The notes below the pieces were generated by a model. That model was given only the letters and a program-made list of their open reading frames with translations. It was not told where the DNA came from and made no database searches. A stretch of 64,000 nt of DNA from JAKACA01 sp050010115 (lineage in GTDB: Bacteria > Actinomycetota > Acidimicrobiia > Acidimicrobiales > Bog-793), in contig JBEKLQ010000002.1 of the NCBI GenBank assembly GCA_050010115.1, positions 62,001-126,000 on the forward strand, written 5' to 3'. Position 1 is the first letter of the stretch, and every line of letters starts with the position of its first letter. The position numbers were made by a program, and so were the translations under genes. Shown here in pieces: positions 33,410 through 43,449 of the stretch.

Positions 33410-34669
33410 TCAGTTATCAGCAGGTGGATGGGTCTCGCGTTCGTGCTCGATGGTCTTGCGAATGAGCTCGACACGCGCCTCGCTCGCGTTCACGTCATCA
33501 CCCTGCGCTTCGACCAGAGCGCGGCGGTCGGCTTCGGCCTCGGCGGCCGCGCCGGCGTCAGCCGCCGCCAGCCGAGCCTCGATGCCTTCGGCTACGAGCT
33601 TCTCCGCCTCGGCCACAAGGGCTTCGACCATCTCGTCCTCCGGGACGACCCGGACGATCTGCCCCTTGATGAACAGGTGCCCGCGCTTGCGGCCTGCCGC
33701 GATGCCGAGGTCGGCCTCTCGCGCCTCTCCGGGGCCGTTCACGACGCATCCCATAATGGCGATCTGCAGCGGAAGGTCCCGCTCCTCGAGCAAGGCCTGC
33801 GCCCGCTTCGCCACACCGATCACGTCGATCTCAGCGCGGCCGCATGAGGGGCAGGCGATGAGGTCCACGCCCTTCCGCTCGCGGAGGCCGAGCGCCTCGA
33901 GCAACTGCCGCCCGGCGCGCGCCTCCTCAACCGGATCGGCCGTCAACGAGTACCTGATCGTGTCGCCGATCCCTTCAGCCAGCAACGTGGCGATACCCGC
34001 CGTCGCTTTCAACAGGCCGGCCGGAGGTGGCCCGGCTTCGGTGACCCCGAGGTGGAGCGGATGATCGAACGTGTCGGCAGCCAAGCGGTACGCCTCGATC
34101 ATGAGCGGGACGTTCGAAGCCTTGACCGAGATCTTCACGTCGTGGAAGTTGACCTCCTCGAAGTACGCCAGCTCCATGCGAGCCGATTCGACCAGCGCCT
34201 CGGGGGTGGCCCCGCCGAAGCGCTTGTACAGCTCAGGGTGCAACGATCCGGCATTGACCCCGATACGGATAGGGACGCCGCGGTCGCGTGCCTCGGCTGC
34301 GATCTGCTTGATCTCTTCAGGCTTGCGCAAGTTGCCGGGGTTGAGCCTCAGGCCATGCACGCCGGCATCGAGTGCTGCGAGCGCCATCTCGTGATGAAAA
34401 TGCACGTCGGCCACGATCGGGACCGGTGACCTCGGCACGATACGAGCCAGGCCTTCCGCCGCCGCCTGCTCGTTGCAGGTGCACCGCACGATGTCGGCGC
34501 CGGCGGCCGCGAGCGCGTACACCTGGGCAAGCGTGCCCTCGACATCCGCTGTCTTCGTGACGGTCATCGACTGCACGCTGATCGGGGCGCCTCCGCCGAC
34601 CGCGACGTTGCCGACCTTGATCTGGCGCGTCATGCGCCGTTGTGTCGTCGCCACCGCTGGTCGTGCCAT
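33410..34669 (-). CDS. ispG: 4-hydroxy-3-methylbut-2-enyl-diphosphate synthase
   Basis: A 419-residue enzyme of the MEP isoprenoid pathway that reduces methylerythritol cyclodiphosphate to HMBPP. The TIM-barrel segment (VQSMTVTKTADVEGTLAQ, ADVHFHHEMALAA, GLRLNPGN) and the C-terminal [4Fe-4S] domain with CPSCGR and GCVVNGPGEA are intact. A C-terminal tail of about 60 residues rich in Ala/Glu exceeds the usual length. The ATG at 34669 was chosen; a GTG at 34720 and an ATG at 34633 are alternatives. It is the last gene of the core operon, after the M50 protease, and is followed by a hairpin. Confidence 0.96.
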   Translation of the reverse strand: MARPAVATTQRRMTRQIKVGNVAVGGGAPISVQSMTVTKTADVEGTLAQVYALAAAGADIVRCTCNEQAAAEGLARIVPRSPVPIVADVHFHHEMALAALDAGVHGLRLNPGNLRKPEEIKQIAAEARDRGVPIRIGVNAGSLHPELYKRFGGATPEALVESARMELAYFEEVNFHDVKISVKASNVPLMIEAYRLAADTFDHPLHLGVTEAGPPPAGLLKATAGIATLLAEGIGDTIRYSLTADPVEEARAGRQLLEALGLRERKGVDLIACPSCGRAEIDVIGVAKRAQALLEERDLPLQIAIMGCVVNGPGEAREADLGIAAGRKRGHLFIKGQIVRVVPEDEMVEALVAEAEKLVAEGIEARLAAADAGAAAEAEADRRALVEAQGDDVNASEARVELIRKTIEHERETHPPADN

Positions 34670-34794
34670 ACCTTCGAGACTAGGACTCGTCAGCCGTGAC
34701 GATCGCGCGGGAGCGGCCACGCGCGGGCCGGCGGAGCGGGGGCGGTGGCGGCGCGTGCCGCGAAAAAGTCGCAGGAGAGCAGGCCGGCGGCTTC

Positions 34795-36219
34795 TCAGCC
34801 GCCCGGCAGGTGAACGGGCTGGACGATATTCGCGTACAGGGCGCCCAGGCCGATGATGACGATGAAGGCCAGGAAGAGGTAGGCGAACGGCAGCAGCTTG
34901 GTGATGTCGGCGTGGTACGCCCGGCCTTTGCGCGAGCGGAGGCGCTCGTAGACGGCGATGGCAACGTGGCCCCCGTCGAGCGGCAGCATCGGCACCATGT
35001 TGACCACCCCGACGAACAAGTTGATGGCCGCCAGCAGCAACAGCAGGTTAGAGATCCCGTAACCGATCACCTCGGAGCCAAGCTCGATCGCTCCGAGGAA
35101 CGAGAGGATCTGGCCGTTCGACGACGAGCCACCGCCACCGGCCGTGCCGGCCGATCCGCTGCAAGGACTGCCACCGCCGCCCTTGCTGCCGCCGCTCCCG
35201 GGGCTTGTCGTGCTCGGATGGTTGCCGGCGGTGGCGACCTGATGACCGAATTCTTGCAGGCCGTGGAGTGAGAACACCTCGGCCAGCCCGGAGAAGGTCC
35301 CGCCTACGAGGCTCCCGAACTGAGACGTCGTCTTCGAGATGGACGCGAGCGGGCCGTAGGTGACCTGCCGGGTGGTGCCTAGCTCGACGCCGATCTCTGC
35401 CTTCTCGTGATGCTGGGTACGGCCGTTCGAGCAGACCGCCACCTGGCGATTGACCGGCGTCACGACGAGGTGCACGGCGTGACCGCCTCGGCGGACGACC
35501 ACGTGAAGACGCTTCCCGGCACTCTTCGAGATGACGGCGGTCAGGGCCGAGTACGTCGGCGTGGCGTGCCCGTCAACGGAGACGAACACGTCGCCGGCCC
35601 GGAAGCCTGCGAGCCGGGCCGGCGCCGGCTTGCCGCCGAATTGCAAGAGACTGTCCACTGTCGGCGCGCTCGACGTCGCCACGCCAGCCAGGGCGAACGC
35701 GCTCCACACGAGCACGAACGCAAGGATGAAATGCGAGATCGACCCGGCACTGGCGACGAGGACGCGCCGAGGGAAACCGGCCTGGCGATAGCTCCGGGTC
35801 TCGTCGGCGGGGTCGACCTCCTCGAGCATCGTCATGCCGACGATCTTCACGTAGCCGCCCGCCGGCAGCGCCTTCACGCCGTAGGTCGTCTCACCGCGCC
35901 GCACGGACCACAGCTTGGGTCCGAAGCCGAAGAAGTACTCCGTGACCTTCATGCCGCTCCACTTTGCGGTCGCGAAGTGAGCCAACTCGTGCACCATGAC
36001 CATGACGACGAGCGCGAGCACGACGACGAGCACGCCGACACCGTGGAGGATGATGGCGGCCCCGACGAACGCGAGCACGACGAGAGCCAGCTTGGCCAAG
36101 GCCGCGCCGAGGCTGGAGGACCCCTCGCTCTCCTTTCCACCTTCCCCGCCCGATCGCGCGGGTTGGGGGTCGCCAGAGGCAACCGATCGAATGTCGCCTG
36201 TCGAGGAGCCGACGCTCAA
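34795..36219 (-). CDS. rseP: Site-2 zinc metalloprotease, RseP/Rip1-like (M50)
   Basis: A 474-residue membrane protease. HELAH at residues 77-81 is the zinc motif in the first core helix, FFGFGPKLWS and the GGYVKIVGM beta-hairpin follow, and LPLDGGH supplies the third zinc ligand near the C-terminus. One PDZ-like domain lies between. A Gly/Ser-rich linker of about 45 residues (around 35133-35230) is inserted before the third core helix. The TTG start at 36219 makes a TTGA overlap with the dxr stop. It probably cuts anti-sigma factors or other membrane proteins. Position between dxr and ispG is standard for actinobacteria. Confidence 0.93.
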   Translation of the reverse strand: MSVGSSTGDIRSVASGDPQPARSGGEGGKESEGSSSLGAALAKLALVVLAFVGAAIILHGVGVLVVVLALVVMVMVHELAHFATAKWSGMKVTEYFFGFGPKLWSVRRGETTYGVKALPAGGYVKIVGMTMLEEVDPADETRSYRQAGFPRRVLVASAGSISHFILAFVLVWSAFALAGVATSSAPTVDSLLQFGGKPAPARLAGFRAGDVFVSVDGHATPTYSALTAVISKSAGKRLHVVVRRGGHAVHLVVTPVNRQVAVCSNGRTQHHEKAEIGVELGTTRQVTYGPLASISKTTSQFGSLVGGTFSGLAEVFSLHGLQEFGHQVATAGNHPSTTSPGSGGSKGGGGSPCSGSAGTAGGGGSSSNGQILSFLGAIELGSEVIGYGISNLLLLLAAINLFVGVVNMVPMLPLDGGHVAIAVYERLRSRKGRAYHADITKLLPFAYLFLAFIVIIGLGALYANIVQPVHLPGG

Positions 36220-37385
36220 GCAGCCTGCTCTCGACGGTCGACTGCCCGCGCAGCGAGCAACCTTGCCTCCGCATCGACTGCGAGCACGTCGTCCACGGTT
36301 GCCAGTCTCGTCAGTTCGTGCACAGAAAGGGCGTCACCAACGACTTCAGCGATCCCGCTCCACGTCAGCCGGCCTTCGAGGAACGCCGCCACCGCCACTT
36401 CGTTGGCGGCGTTCATGCAGGCCGGAGCGCTGTTGCCTGCACGACCAGCGGCGAACGCCAAGGTCAGGCACTTGAACGTCTCCAGATCGGGCGGCTCGAA
36501 CTCGAGTTGGCTGGCCTTCGTCCAGTCCAGCGCCCCGTACGCGACCTCGAGGCGTGTGGGGTAGGCCAACGCGTAGCCGATCGGCAACCGCATGTCCGGG
36601 TTAGACAGCTGGGCGAGCGTCGCGCCGTCACGGAACTCCACCATCGAGTGCACGATCGACTGGGGGTGGATCACGACGTCGATGCAGTCGTAGGACAGGC
36701 CGAACAGCTCGTGGGCCTCCAGCACCTCAAGGCCCTTGTTCATCAGCGTCGAGGAATCCACGGTGATCTTCGGGCCCATCTTCCAGGTCGGGTGGTCGAG
36801 CGCCTCGTTCACCGTGACCGAAGCGAGCTCGTTGAGCCGCCGTCCGCGGAACGGCCCTCCACTCGCTGTGAGCACGAGGCGAGCCACGCCGTCGGTGGTC
36901 CCGCCGAGGCACTGATGGATCGCGCAGTGCTCCGAGTCGACGGGAACGAGCTCCGCCCCGTCCGTAGCCCGAGCGGCCTGCACGATCGGCGCGCCGGCTA
37001 CGAGCGATTCTTTGTTGGCGAGTGCCAGGCGCTTGCCCGCCGCCAGTGCAGCCACAGTCACGTCGAGCCCGGCAAACCCCACGACCGCGTTCAGCACCAC
37101 GTCCCCGCAGTCGACAAGCGAGGCGAGGGACCCCGGGCCGGCTCGCACCTCGGTTCCCGCTGGGACGAGAGCTTCGAGCTCGTCGGCCGACGATGTCTCA
37201 GCGATCGCGACGACGGCCGGCCGGAACCTACAGGCCTGGGCGGCGAGAGCGGCGACCGAGGATCCCGCACCGAGGGCGGCGACCTCGAAACGTTCCGGTG
37301 CGGCGGCGACAACGTCGAGCGCCTGCGTGCCGATCGAGCCGGTCGATCCAGCGATGACGATCTTGCGAGGCGCGCTCAACAACAA
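36216..37385 (-). CDS. dxr: 1-deoxy-D-xylulose 5-phosphate reductoisomerase
   Basis: A 389-residue enzyme, the usual length, catalysing NADPH-dependent conversion of DXP to MEP. GSTGSIGTQALDVV is the NADPH motif; LANKESLVAG, PVDSEHCAI and LTASGGPFRG are active-site segments, with the metal-binding Asp and Glu present. The start is one of three consecutive TTG codons, the first taken at 37385; the true one is uncertain by one or two codons. It lies six bases after the cdsA stop and overlaps the rseP-like start. Linked to ispG, it places two MEP steps in one operon. Confidence 0.96.
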   Translation of the reverse strand: MLLSAPRKIVIAGSTGSIGTQALDVVAAAPERFEVAALGAGSSVAALAAQACRFRPAVVAIAETSSADELEALVPAGTEVRAGPGSLASLVDCGDVVLNAVVGFAGLDVTVAALAAGKRLALANKESLVAGAPIVQAARATDGAELVPVDSEHCAIHQCLGGTTDGVARLVLTASGGPFRGRRLNELASVTVNEALDHPTWKMGPKITVDSSTLMNKGLEVLEAHELFGLSYDCIDVVIHPQSIVHSMVEFRDGATLAQLSNPDMRLPIGYALAYPTRLEVAYGALDWTKASQLEFEPPDLETFKCLTLAFAAGRAGNSAPACMNAANEVAVAAFLEGRLTWSGIAEVVGDALSVHELTRLATVDDVLAVDAEARLLAARAVDRREQAA

Positions 37386-37391
37386 TGCCCG

Positions 37392-39155
37392 TCAGCCGTG
37401 GAAGAGTCGGATGAGGCAATACGTCGCCGGCAGGACGAATAGCAGGGCGTCGATCCGGTCGAGCAGGCCACCGTGGGCGGGTAGCACACTGCCCATGTCC
37501 TTGACCCCGAGCTCGCGCTTGATCATGGACTCGGCGAGATCGCCGAGCGGCGCGAACACCGCCACGACGACGCCGAGCTCGGCAGCATGCGCAATGGTCC
37601 AAGGCGCCATCTGGCTCGTCACGCCGATGGCCACAGCGATGGCAGCGAAGCAGCCGCCGAACAAGCCCTCCCACGTCTTGTTCGGGCTGATGGCCGGAGC
37701 GAGACGGTGCTTGCCGATCCAGCTACCGAACGCATACCCGCCGACGTCATAGGCAACGGTCGCCTCGATGGCCCCGAGCAGGTAGGCGACGCCATGGCGA
37801 TGACCGAACAGGGTCGGATCGAGCAGCAACCCGGCGAAACCCCCCATCCCGATCCACGCCCAACCCATCACCGTCGCCGAGAGGTTGGCGATCCGCGACT
37901 TGCGGGTGAGCCCGAGCAGGTACCAGCCCATCGTCGCCATCACGAAGAAGGCACCGACCACAGGGAATGCCTGTGGGCCCTTCAGGTACGCGCCAATGGC
38001 GAGCGCCGGCACGCCGAGCAGCCCGAGCAGCACCGCCGGGCGATAGCGTGCCCGGCGCAGCGCCTGGTAGCACTCGGCGATCGACACGATCAGCACGAGC
38101 GACACGAGCGCGAGGGCCAGGGGCGGCCCGGCAAGAAAGCACAGCAACGCCACGACCCCGACCCCGAGCCCGGTGACGGTGGCGATGATGGGGTCGCGCT
38201 TGCCTCCCGACTGAGTCGCCGGCGCCCCTACCGCGTCCGCCGTACCGGGGGCGCCCGACGCTGGCGCCGGCGCGGTCTCCGAGTCGTTGCCCGAGGTCGT
38301 CTGTCGCTTACGCCCGGCAAAGGTGACTTTCACCCGGTGAGCCGGCTTTCCGCGGTCTCGCGCCGAAGGTTCGGTCGTGGCAAGCCCGGACCTACCGCCG
38401 CCATCGGCCGAGCTCCGCCCGGCCTCGGTCTCCTCCCACGGATCGCCTTCGTCGTTCTCGCCGGCCCAAGCCGCAGCGTTCTCGCCGGCTCGATCGTCAT
38501 ATCCCGCGTCAAACTCGTTGACACCCGCTGTCGGATGGAACGAGCCAGCCGTGGTCGAGCCACTGCTCGCTGGATCAACGACGAAATCGAACGCGAACGG
38601 GTCGGGCTCATCCGGGCTCAGCGTGTGCTCGGCGACGGAGGTACCCTCGTTGACGAGGTCCGCGAACGTCAAATCGTCGTGGGCCCAATCGCTCTCGACT
38701 TCACGCCACACCGGCCCCGGAACGGTCGGGGTGCGATCGGCCAGCGGATGCTCGAGCAGAACCCGCGGGATCTCTCGCGTCGGGGGGTCTCGCCAGTCCG
38801 GCAACGGAGCCGCCTCGGACGCCGGCGCGAACGTGTCCGCCGGAAGGTGGTCCTCATCGGCCTGATCGGGAGCGCCTGCGACGGGCGGGGCCGGTACAAG
38901 GCCGGCGGCAACGCCCGCCTCGATGCCCTCGATGCGCGCCCGCATGTGCGGCGACCGCCGGGACGGGGGCGCTGACGCCTCGGTCGCAGAGTCGCCCTCG
39001 CCCGCGATGGCTCGGGTCCCGGCCACGTCGCCTTCGGCGATCTCCCCACCAAGTCCCAGCTCACCGACGTCACTCACGTCGTTGCCTTCGGTGACGGGAT
39101 CGATGGTATAGGCCTCCGGGCGCTCGTCTCGATCTTCCAATGTGGACTCCCTCAC
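37392..39155 (-). CDS. cdsA: Phosphatidate cytidylyltransferase with long N-terminal extension
   Basis: A 587-residue protein. The C-terminal 260 residues are a complete CdsA with several membrane helices and the signature SMIKRELGVKDMGSVLPAHG followed by GLLDRIDALLF. It makes CDP-diacylglycerol for phospholipid synthesis. The first 330 residues are acidic, Ala/Pro/Glu/Asp-rich and probably disordered, with no domain I recognise; most CdsA proteins lack this. The GTG at 39155 lies 23 bases after the frr stop. The reading frame stays open with actinobacterial codon use throughout, so the extension appears translated. A later start just before the first helix cannot be excluded. Confidence 0.92.
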   Translation of the reverse strand: MRESTLEDRDERPEAYTIDPVTEGNDVSDVGELGLGGEIAEGDVAGTRAIAGEGDSATEASAPPSRRSPHMRARIEGIEAGVAAGLVPAPPVAGAPDQADEDHLPADTFAPASEAAPLPDWRDPPTREIPRVLLEHPLADRTPTVPGPVWREVESDWAHDDLTFADLVNEGTSVAEHTLSPDEPDPFAFDFVVDPASSGSTTAGSFHPTAGVNEFDAGYDDRAGENAAAWAGENDEGDPWEETEAGRSSADGGGRSGLATTEPSARDRGKPAHRVKVTFAGRKRQTTSGNDSETAPAPASGAPGTADAVGAPATQSGGKRDPIIATVTGLGVGVVALLCFLAGPPLALALVSLVLIVSIAECYQALRRARYRPAVLLGLLGVPALAIGAYLKGPQAFPVVGAFFVMATMGWYLLGLTRKSRIANLSATVMGWAWIGMGGFAGLLLDPTLFGHRHGVAYLLGAIEATVAYDVGGYAFGSWIGKHRLAPAISPNKTWEGLFGGCFAAIAVAIGVTSQMAPWTIAHAAELGVVVAVFAPLGDLAESMIKRELGVKDMGSVLPAHGGLLDRIDALLFVLPATYCLIRLFHG

Positions 39156-39177
39156 GACGCAGAGCCGCTGTCAGCGC

Positions 39178-39756
39178 TCAGAGTTCGAGCAATTCCTTCT
39201 CCTTGGCCGCCAGCTGGTGCTCGACCTGAGCGATCAACTCGTGGGTCAGCTTCTCAAGTTCCTTCTCGGCGCGCTCCAACTCGTCGGATGAGATCTCACC
39301 GTCCTTCTCGAGTGCCTCCAGCTCGTGGCGAGTGGCGCGGCGCACATTGCGGACGGCCACGCGACCGTCCTCGGCCCGGTGCCGGACGACCTTCACGAGC
39401 TCCTTGCGTCGCTCGGTCGTCAGCTCAGGAAAGACCAGCCGGATCACCGTGCCGTCATTGGACGGATTAATACCCAGATCAGACGACGAGATTGCTTTCT
39501 CGATAGCTTTCAGCGCTCCCTTGTCGTACGGCGATACGACGAGCACCCTCGGTTCGGGCACGCTGAAGCCCGCCACCTGCTGCATCGGCACCTCGGTGCC
39601 GTAGTAGTCAACCCGGAGCTTCTCGATCAGCACCGGCGACGCCCGCCCAGTCCGGACCGAGGCGAAGTCGGCTTTGGCGTGATCGACCGCCTTGTGCATC
39701 CGCTCACGGCACTCCTCGAGGGCCGCCTGGATGAGCTCGGAGCCCTCGGTCGTCAC
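39178..39756 (-). CDS. frr: Ribosome recycling factor
   Basis: A 192-residue factor, close to the family length of 185. The sequence pattern is diagnostic: FASVRTGRASP, YYGTEVPMQQVAGFSVPEPR, YDKGALKAIEKAI and LTTERRKELVKVVRHRAEDGRVAVRN. It releases 70S ribosomes with EF-G after termination. The GTG at 39756 forms a GTGA overlap with the pyrH stop. It belongs to the conserved rpsB-tsf-pyrH-frr gene order. Confidence 0.97.
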   Translation of the reverse strand: MTTEGSELIQAALEECRERMHKAVDHAKADFASVRTGRASPVLIEKLRVDYYGTEVPMQQVAGFSVPEPRVLVVSPYDKGALKAIEKAISSSDLGINPSNDGTVIRLVFPELTTERRKELVKVVRHRAEDGRVAVRNVRRATRHELEALEKDGEISSDELERAEKELEKLTHELIAQVEHQLAAKEKELLEL

Positions 39757-40514
39757 GAGATCAGCGTACCGATCCGCTCGCCCGCGAGGGCGGCTCGGAT
39801 GTTGCCGGGCTGCATGATGTCGAATATCAGGATCGGGATGGAGTTGTCGCGGCAGAACGTGATCGCGGTGAGGTCCATGACGCGCAGATCGCGCGATACG
39901 ACATCCATGAAGCCAATCTCCTCGTACCGGACGGCATCGGTATCGAGCCGGGGATCAGCGCTGTACACACCGTCCACGCCTGAATGCGTGCCTTTCATGA
40001 TGGCGTCTGCCTCGATCTCGGCTGCGCGCAGAGCGGCAGGCGTATCGGTCGTAAAGTACGGGCTGCCCATCCCCGCTGCGAGGATTACCACTCGCCCCTT
40101 CTCGAGGTGGCGGATCGCCCGCCGCCGGATGTACGGCTCGCAGACCTCGGCCATCTGGATGGCCGACAGCACGCGTGTGGGCTGGCCCTCCCGCTCGATG
40201 GCGTCTTGTAGCGCCAGAGCGTTGATCACGGTTGCGAGCATGCCCATGGTGTCCGAGGTGGCGCGGTCCATCCCTTCGCCGGCGCCGATCGTGCCACGCC
40301 AGATGTTGCCGCCACCGACGACGACCGCCATCTCCACCCCGAACTCGGAGCGTGCCGCGCTGATCTCGCGGGCCAGCCGCCCGACGGTGGCGGCGTCGAT
40401 CGTCTCGTCGGAGGCCGCGCTCGCGAGCGCCTCGCCGGACAGCTTCAGTACGACGCGTCCCCACCGGGGCAACGCCACCGCTCCAGTGGCGACAAGAGCC
40501 GGCCCGTCGGGCAT
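39753..40514 (-). CDS. pyrH: UMP kinase
   Basis: A 253-residue kinase of the amino-acid-kinase fold. VVLKLSGEAL is the phosphate-binding N-terminus, VVVGGGNIWRG and DRATSDTMGMLATVINALAL are UMP-kinase signatures, and FTTDTPAALRAAEI forms the nucleotide site. It phosphorylates UMP to UDP for RNA and cell-wall precursors. The N-terminus is about 15 residues longer than in E. coli. One base separates the tsf stop from this ATG, and the stop overlaps frr. Confidence 0.97.
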   Translation of the reverse strand: MPDGPALVATGAVALPRWGRVVLKLSGEALASAASDETIDAATVGRLAREISAARSEFGVEMAVVVGGGNIWRGTIGAGEGMDRATSDTMGMLATVINALALQDAIEREGQPTRVLSAIQMAEVCEPYIRRRAIRHLEKGRVVILAAGMGSPYFTTDTPAALRAAEIEADAIMKGTHSGVDGVYSADPRLDTDAVRYEEIGFMDVVSRDLRVMDLTAITFCRDNSIPILIFDIMQPGNIRAALAGERIGTLIS

Positions 40515-40515
40515 C

Positions 40516-41319
40516 TCAAGACCCGACGACGACCTGGGCGAACCGGAGCAGATCGGCGCCGCCGTGGGAGGCCAAGAGGCCAGCGATCGCCTGCTTCTCG
40601 TCTCGCACGTACGGCTGCTCGAGGAGACACCGTTCCTTGAACCAGCCGTTCAAGCGACCCTCGATGATCTTCGGCAGTGCTGCCTCGGGCTTGCCCTCGT
40701 TGCGCGAGATCGTCTCGATCGTCTGGCGCTCGGCGGCGACGGCATTTTCGGGGACATCCTCCCGGCGCAGGTATTCGGGCCGGGAGAATGCGACGTGAAC
40801 AGCGATGTCGTGGGCAAGCTCCTGGCTACCGCCGGCGAGCTCGACGAGGACGGCATTGACGCCCCGGGCGTTCTGGATGTGCAGATAGCTGCCGATGACC
40901 GATCCCTCAGCTGCTTCGAAGCGCCGAGTCTGGCCGATGGCGATGTTCTCTTTCAAGGTCACGGCGAGCTTCTCGACGCGCTCGCGCTGTGCCTCGAGCG
41001 CGGTCTCGCCGCCCGCAGCCAGCTCGGCTGCGAGCTCGTCGACGAGCTGTACGAAGTCCGCCGACTTGGCGACGAAGTCCGTCTCACACTCGAGGGCCAC
41101 GATCGCGCCGACGTGGCCGTCGACGACGACCGCGACGGCACCCTCGGAGCGGTCACGGTCGGCTCGCTTGCCGGCGCTCACCTTGCCCTGCTCGCGCAGC
41201 CACTGCGCCGCCTTTTCGAGATCGCCGTCATTCTTGAGCAGCGCCTCCCGGCAGTCCAAGATGCCCGCGCCGGTGAGCTTGCGCAGCGCGGCGATGTCCT
41301 TGGCTGTGAACTCTGCCAT
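40516..41319 (-). CDS. tsf: Elongation factor Ts
   Basis: A 267-residue nucleotide-exchange factor for EF-Tu. The N-terminal UBA-like helix bundle (DIAALRKLTGAGILDCREAL) is followed by the core with ECETDFVAKSADFVQLV, whose Thr-Asp-Phe contacts EF-Tu. The C-terminal subdomain LNGWFKERCLLEQPYVRD is intact. It begins five bases after the rpsB stop. The length is typical of actinobacteria. Confidence 0.97.
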   Translation of the reverse strand: MAEFTAKDIAALRKLTGAGILDCREALLKNDGDLEKAAQWLREQGKVSAGKRADRDRSEGAVAVVVDGHVGAIVALECETDFVAKSADFVQLVDELAAELAAGGETALEAQRERVEKLAVTLKENIAIGQTRRFEAAEGSVIGSYLHIQNARGVNAVLVELAGGSQELAHDIAVHVAFSRPEYLRREDVPENAVAAERQTIETISRNEGKPEAALPKIIEGRLNGWFKERCLLEQPYVRDEKQAIAGLLASHGGADLLRFAQVVVGS

Positions 41320-41324
41320 CTACT

Positions 41325-42488
<1,164 letters not shown>

Positions 42489-42672
42489 AGTTGACTTCCT
42501 CCCGGCGGTTGAGCTGATCCGGGCACGGCGCCTGCACGGCGACCGCGGGTGTACCCGGACGAGACTGTGAACAAGGTGCAAGGCCCGATCGGACCTCGGC
42601 GAAGATCGTAGCCGCTGCAATGACCGACTCTGCCAGCACCAGGCAGACGAGCGTGGAAGGCTTGTGGGGTCC

Positions 42673-43449
42673 TCAGCCCATCTCGTCGCGCAAGCGGTGC
42701 CGGAGCTGGTGGACCGCCTTCGTGTGAATCTGGCAGGCCCGGCTCTCGGTCACGCCCAGGATGTCCCCGATCTCGGACAGGTTCAACCGCTCGTAGTAGT
42801 ACAGCGTGAGCACGGTGCGCTCACGCTCGGCCAGGCTGGCGATGGCCCCGGCGACGAGGCGCCGGGTCTCTTGGATTTCGAGTCGCGCGGCGGGCCCGTC
42901 TTCACTGTCGGCGATCGTGTCCCCGAGCGTCCGGAACCCCTGACCTCCCGTGAACAGCACTTCGTCGAGCTGCAGAACGCTCGCCCGCGTCGTCTGGCTC
43001 AGCATCGAGTCCAGCTCGGCGGCGGAGATGCCGAGCTCCGCTGCCAGCTCGTCATCGGTAGGTGAGCGTTGCAGGCGGTTCTCGAGCTTCGTGTAGGCCG
43101 CATCGGCAGCCCGCGCCTTGGCTCGGACCGATCGGGGCACCCAGTCGATCGATCGCAGCTCGTCCAGGATCGCGCCGCGGATTCGCGGCACTGCGTACGT
43201 CTCGAACTTGAAGCCCCGATCAGGATCGAATTTCTCGATCGCATCGATCAAGCCGATGATCCCGTAGCTCACGAGGTCGGCGCCGTCGAGGGAACTGGGA
43301 AGGCGCGACAGCACCCGGCTGGCCACGAACTTCACCAGCGGCGAGTAGTGCAGGATCAAGCGATCCCGTGCCGACCGCCCGCCGCCGGCTTTGAACTCCG
43401 CCCAGAGCTCCTCGACGGTCTCGATGCGCTTCACGCTCATGGTGGTCAT
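42673..43449 (-). CDS. whiG: RNA polymerase sigma factor, WhiG/FliA family
   Basis: A 258-residue sigma-28-type factor. Region 2 (LVKFVASRVLSRLPSSLDGADL, IGLIDAIEKFDPDRGFKFETYA, PRIRGAILDELRSIDWVPRS) and region 4 (LAERERTVLTLYYYERLNLSEIG...VTESRACQIHTKAVHQL) are complete, and region 3 lies between. The ATG at 43449 forms an ATGA overlap with the xerC stop; an internal ATG at 43440 is less likely. WhiG drives sporulation genes in Streptomyces and FliA drives motility; neither gene set is in this window. Location beside xerC and rpsB matches Streptomyces whiG. Confidence 0.92.
   Translation of the reverse strand: MTTMSVKRIETVEELWAEFKAGGGRSARDRLILHYSPLVKFVASRVLSRLPSSLDGADLVSYGIIGLIDAIEKFDPDRGFKFETYAVPRIRGAILDELRSIDWVPRSVRAKARAADAAYTKLENRLQRSPTDDELAAELGISAAELDSMLSQTTRASVLQLDEVLFTGGQGFRTLGDTIADSEDGPAARLEIQETRRLVAGAIASLAERERTVLTLYYYERLNLSEIGDILGVTESRACQIHTKAVHQLRHRLRDEMG

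Noticed and set aside
42489..42672. Structured S2 leader RNA before rpsB
   Set aside because: The region is GC-rich with several short complementary pieces, but no distinct conserved fold could be recognised by eye.
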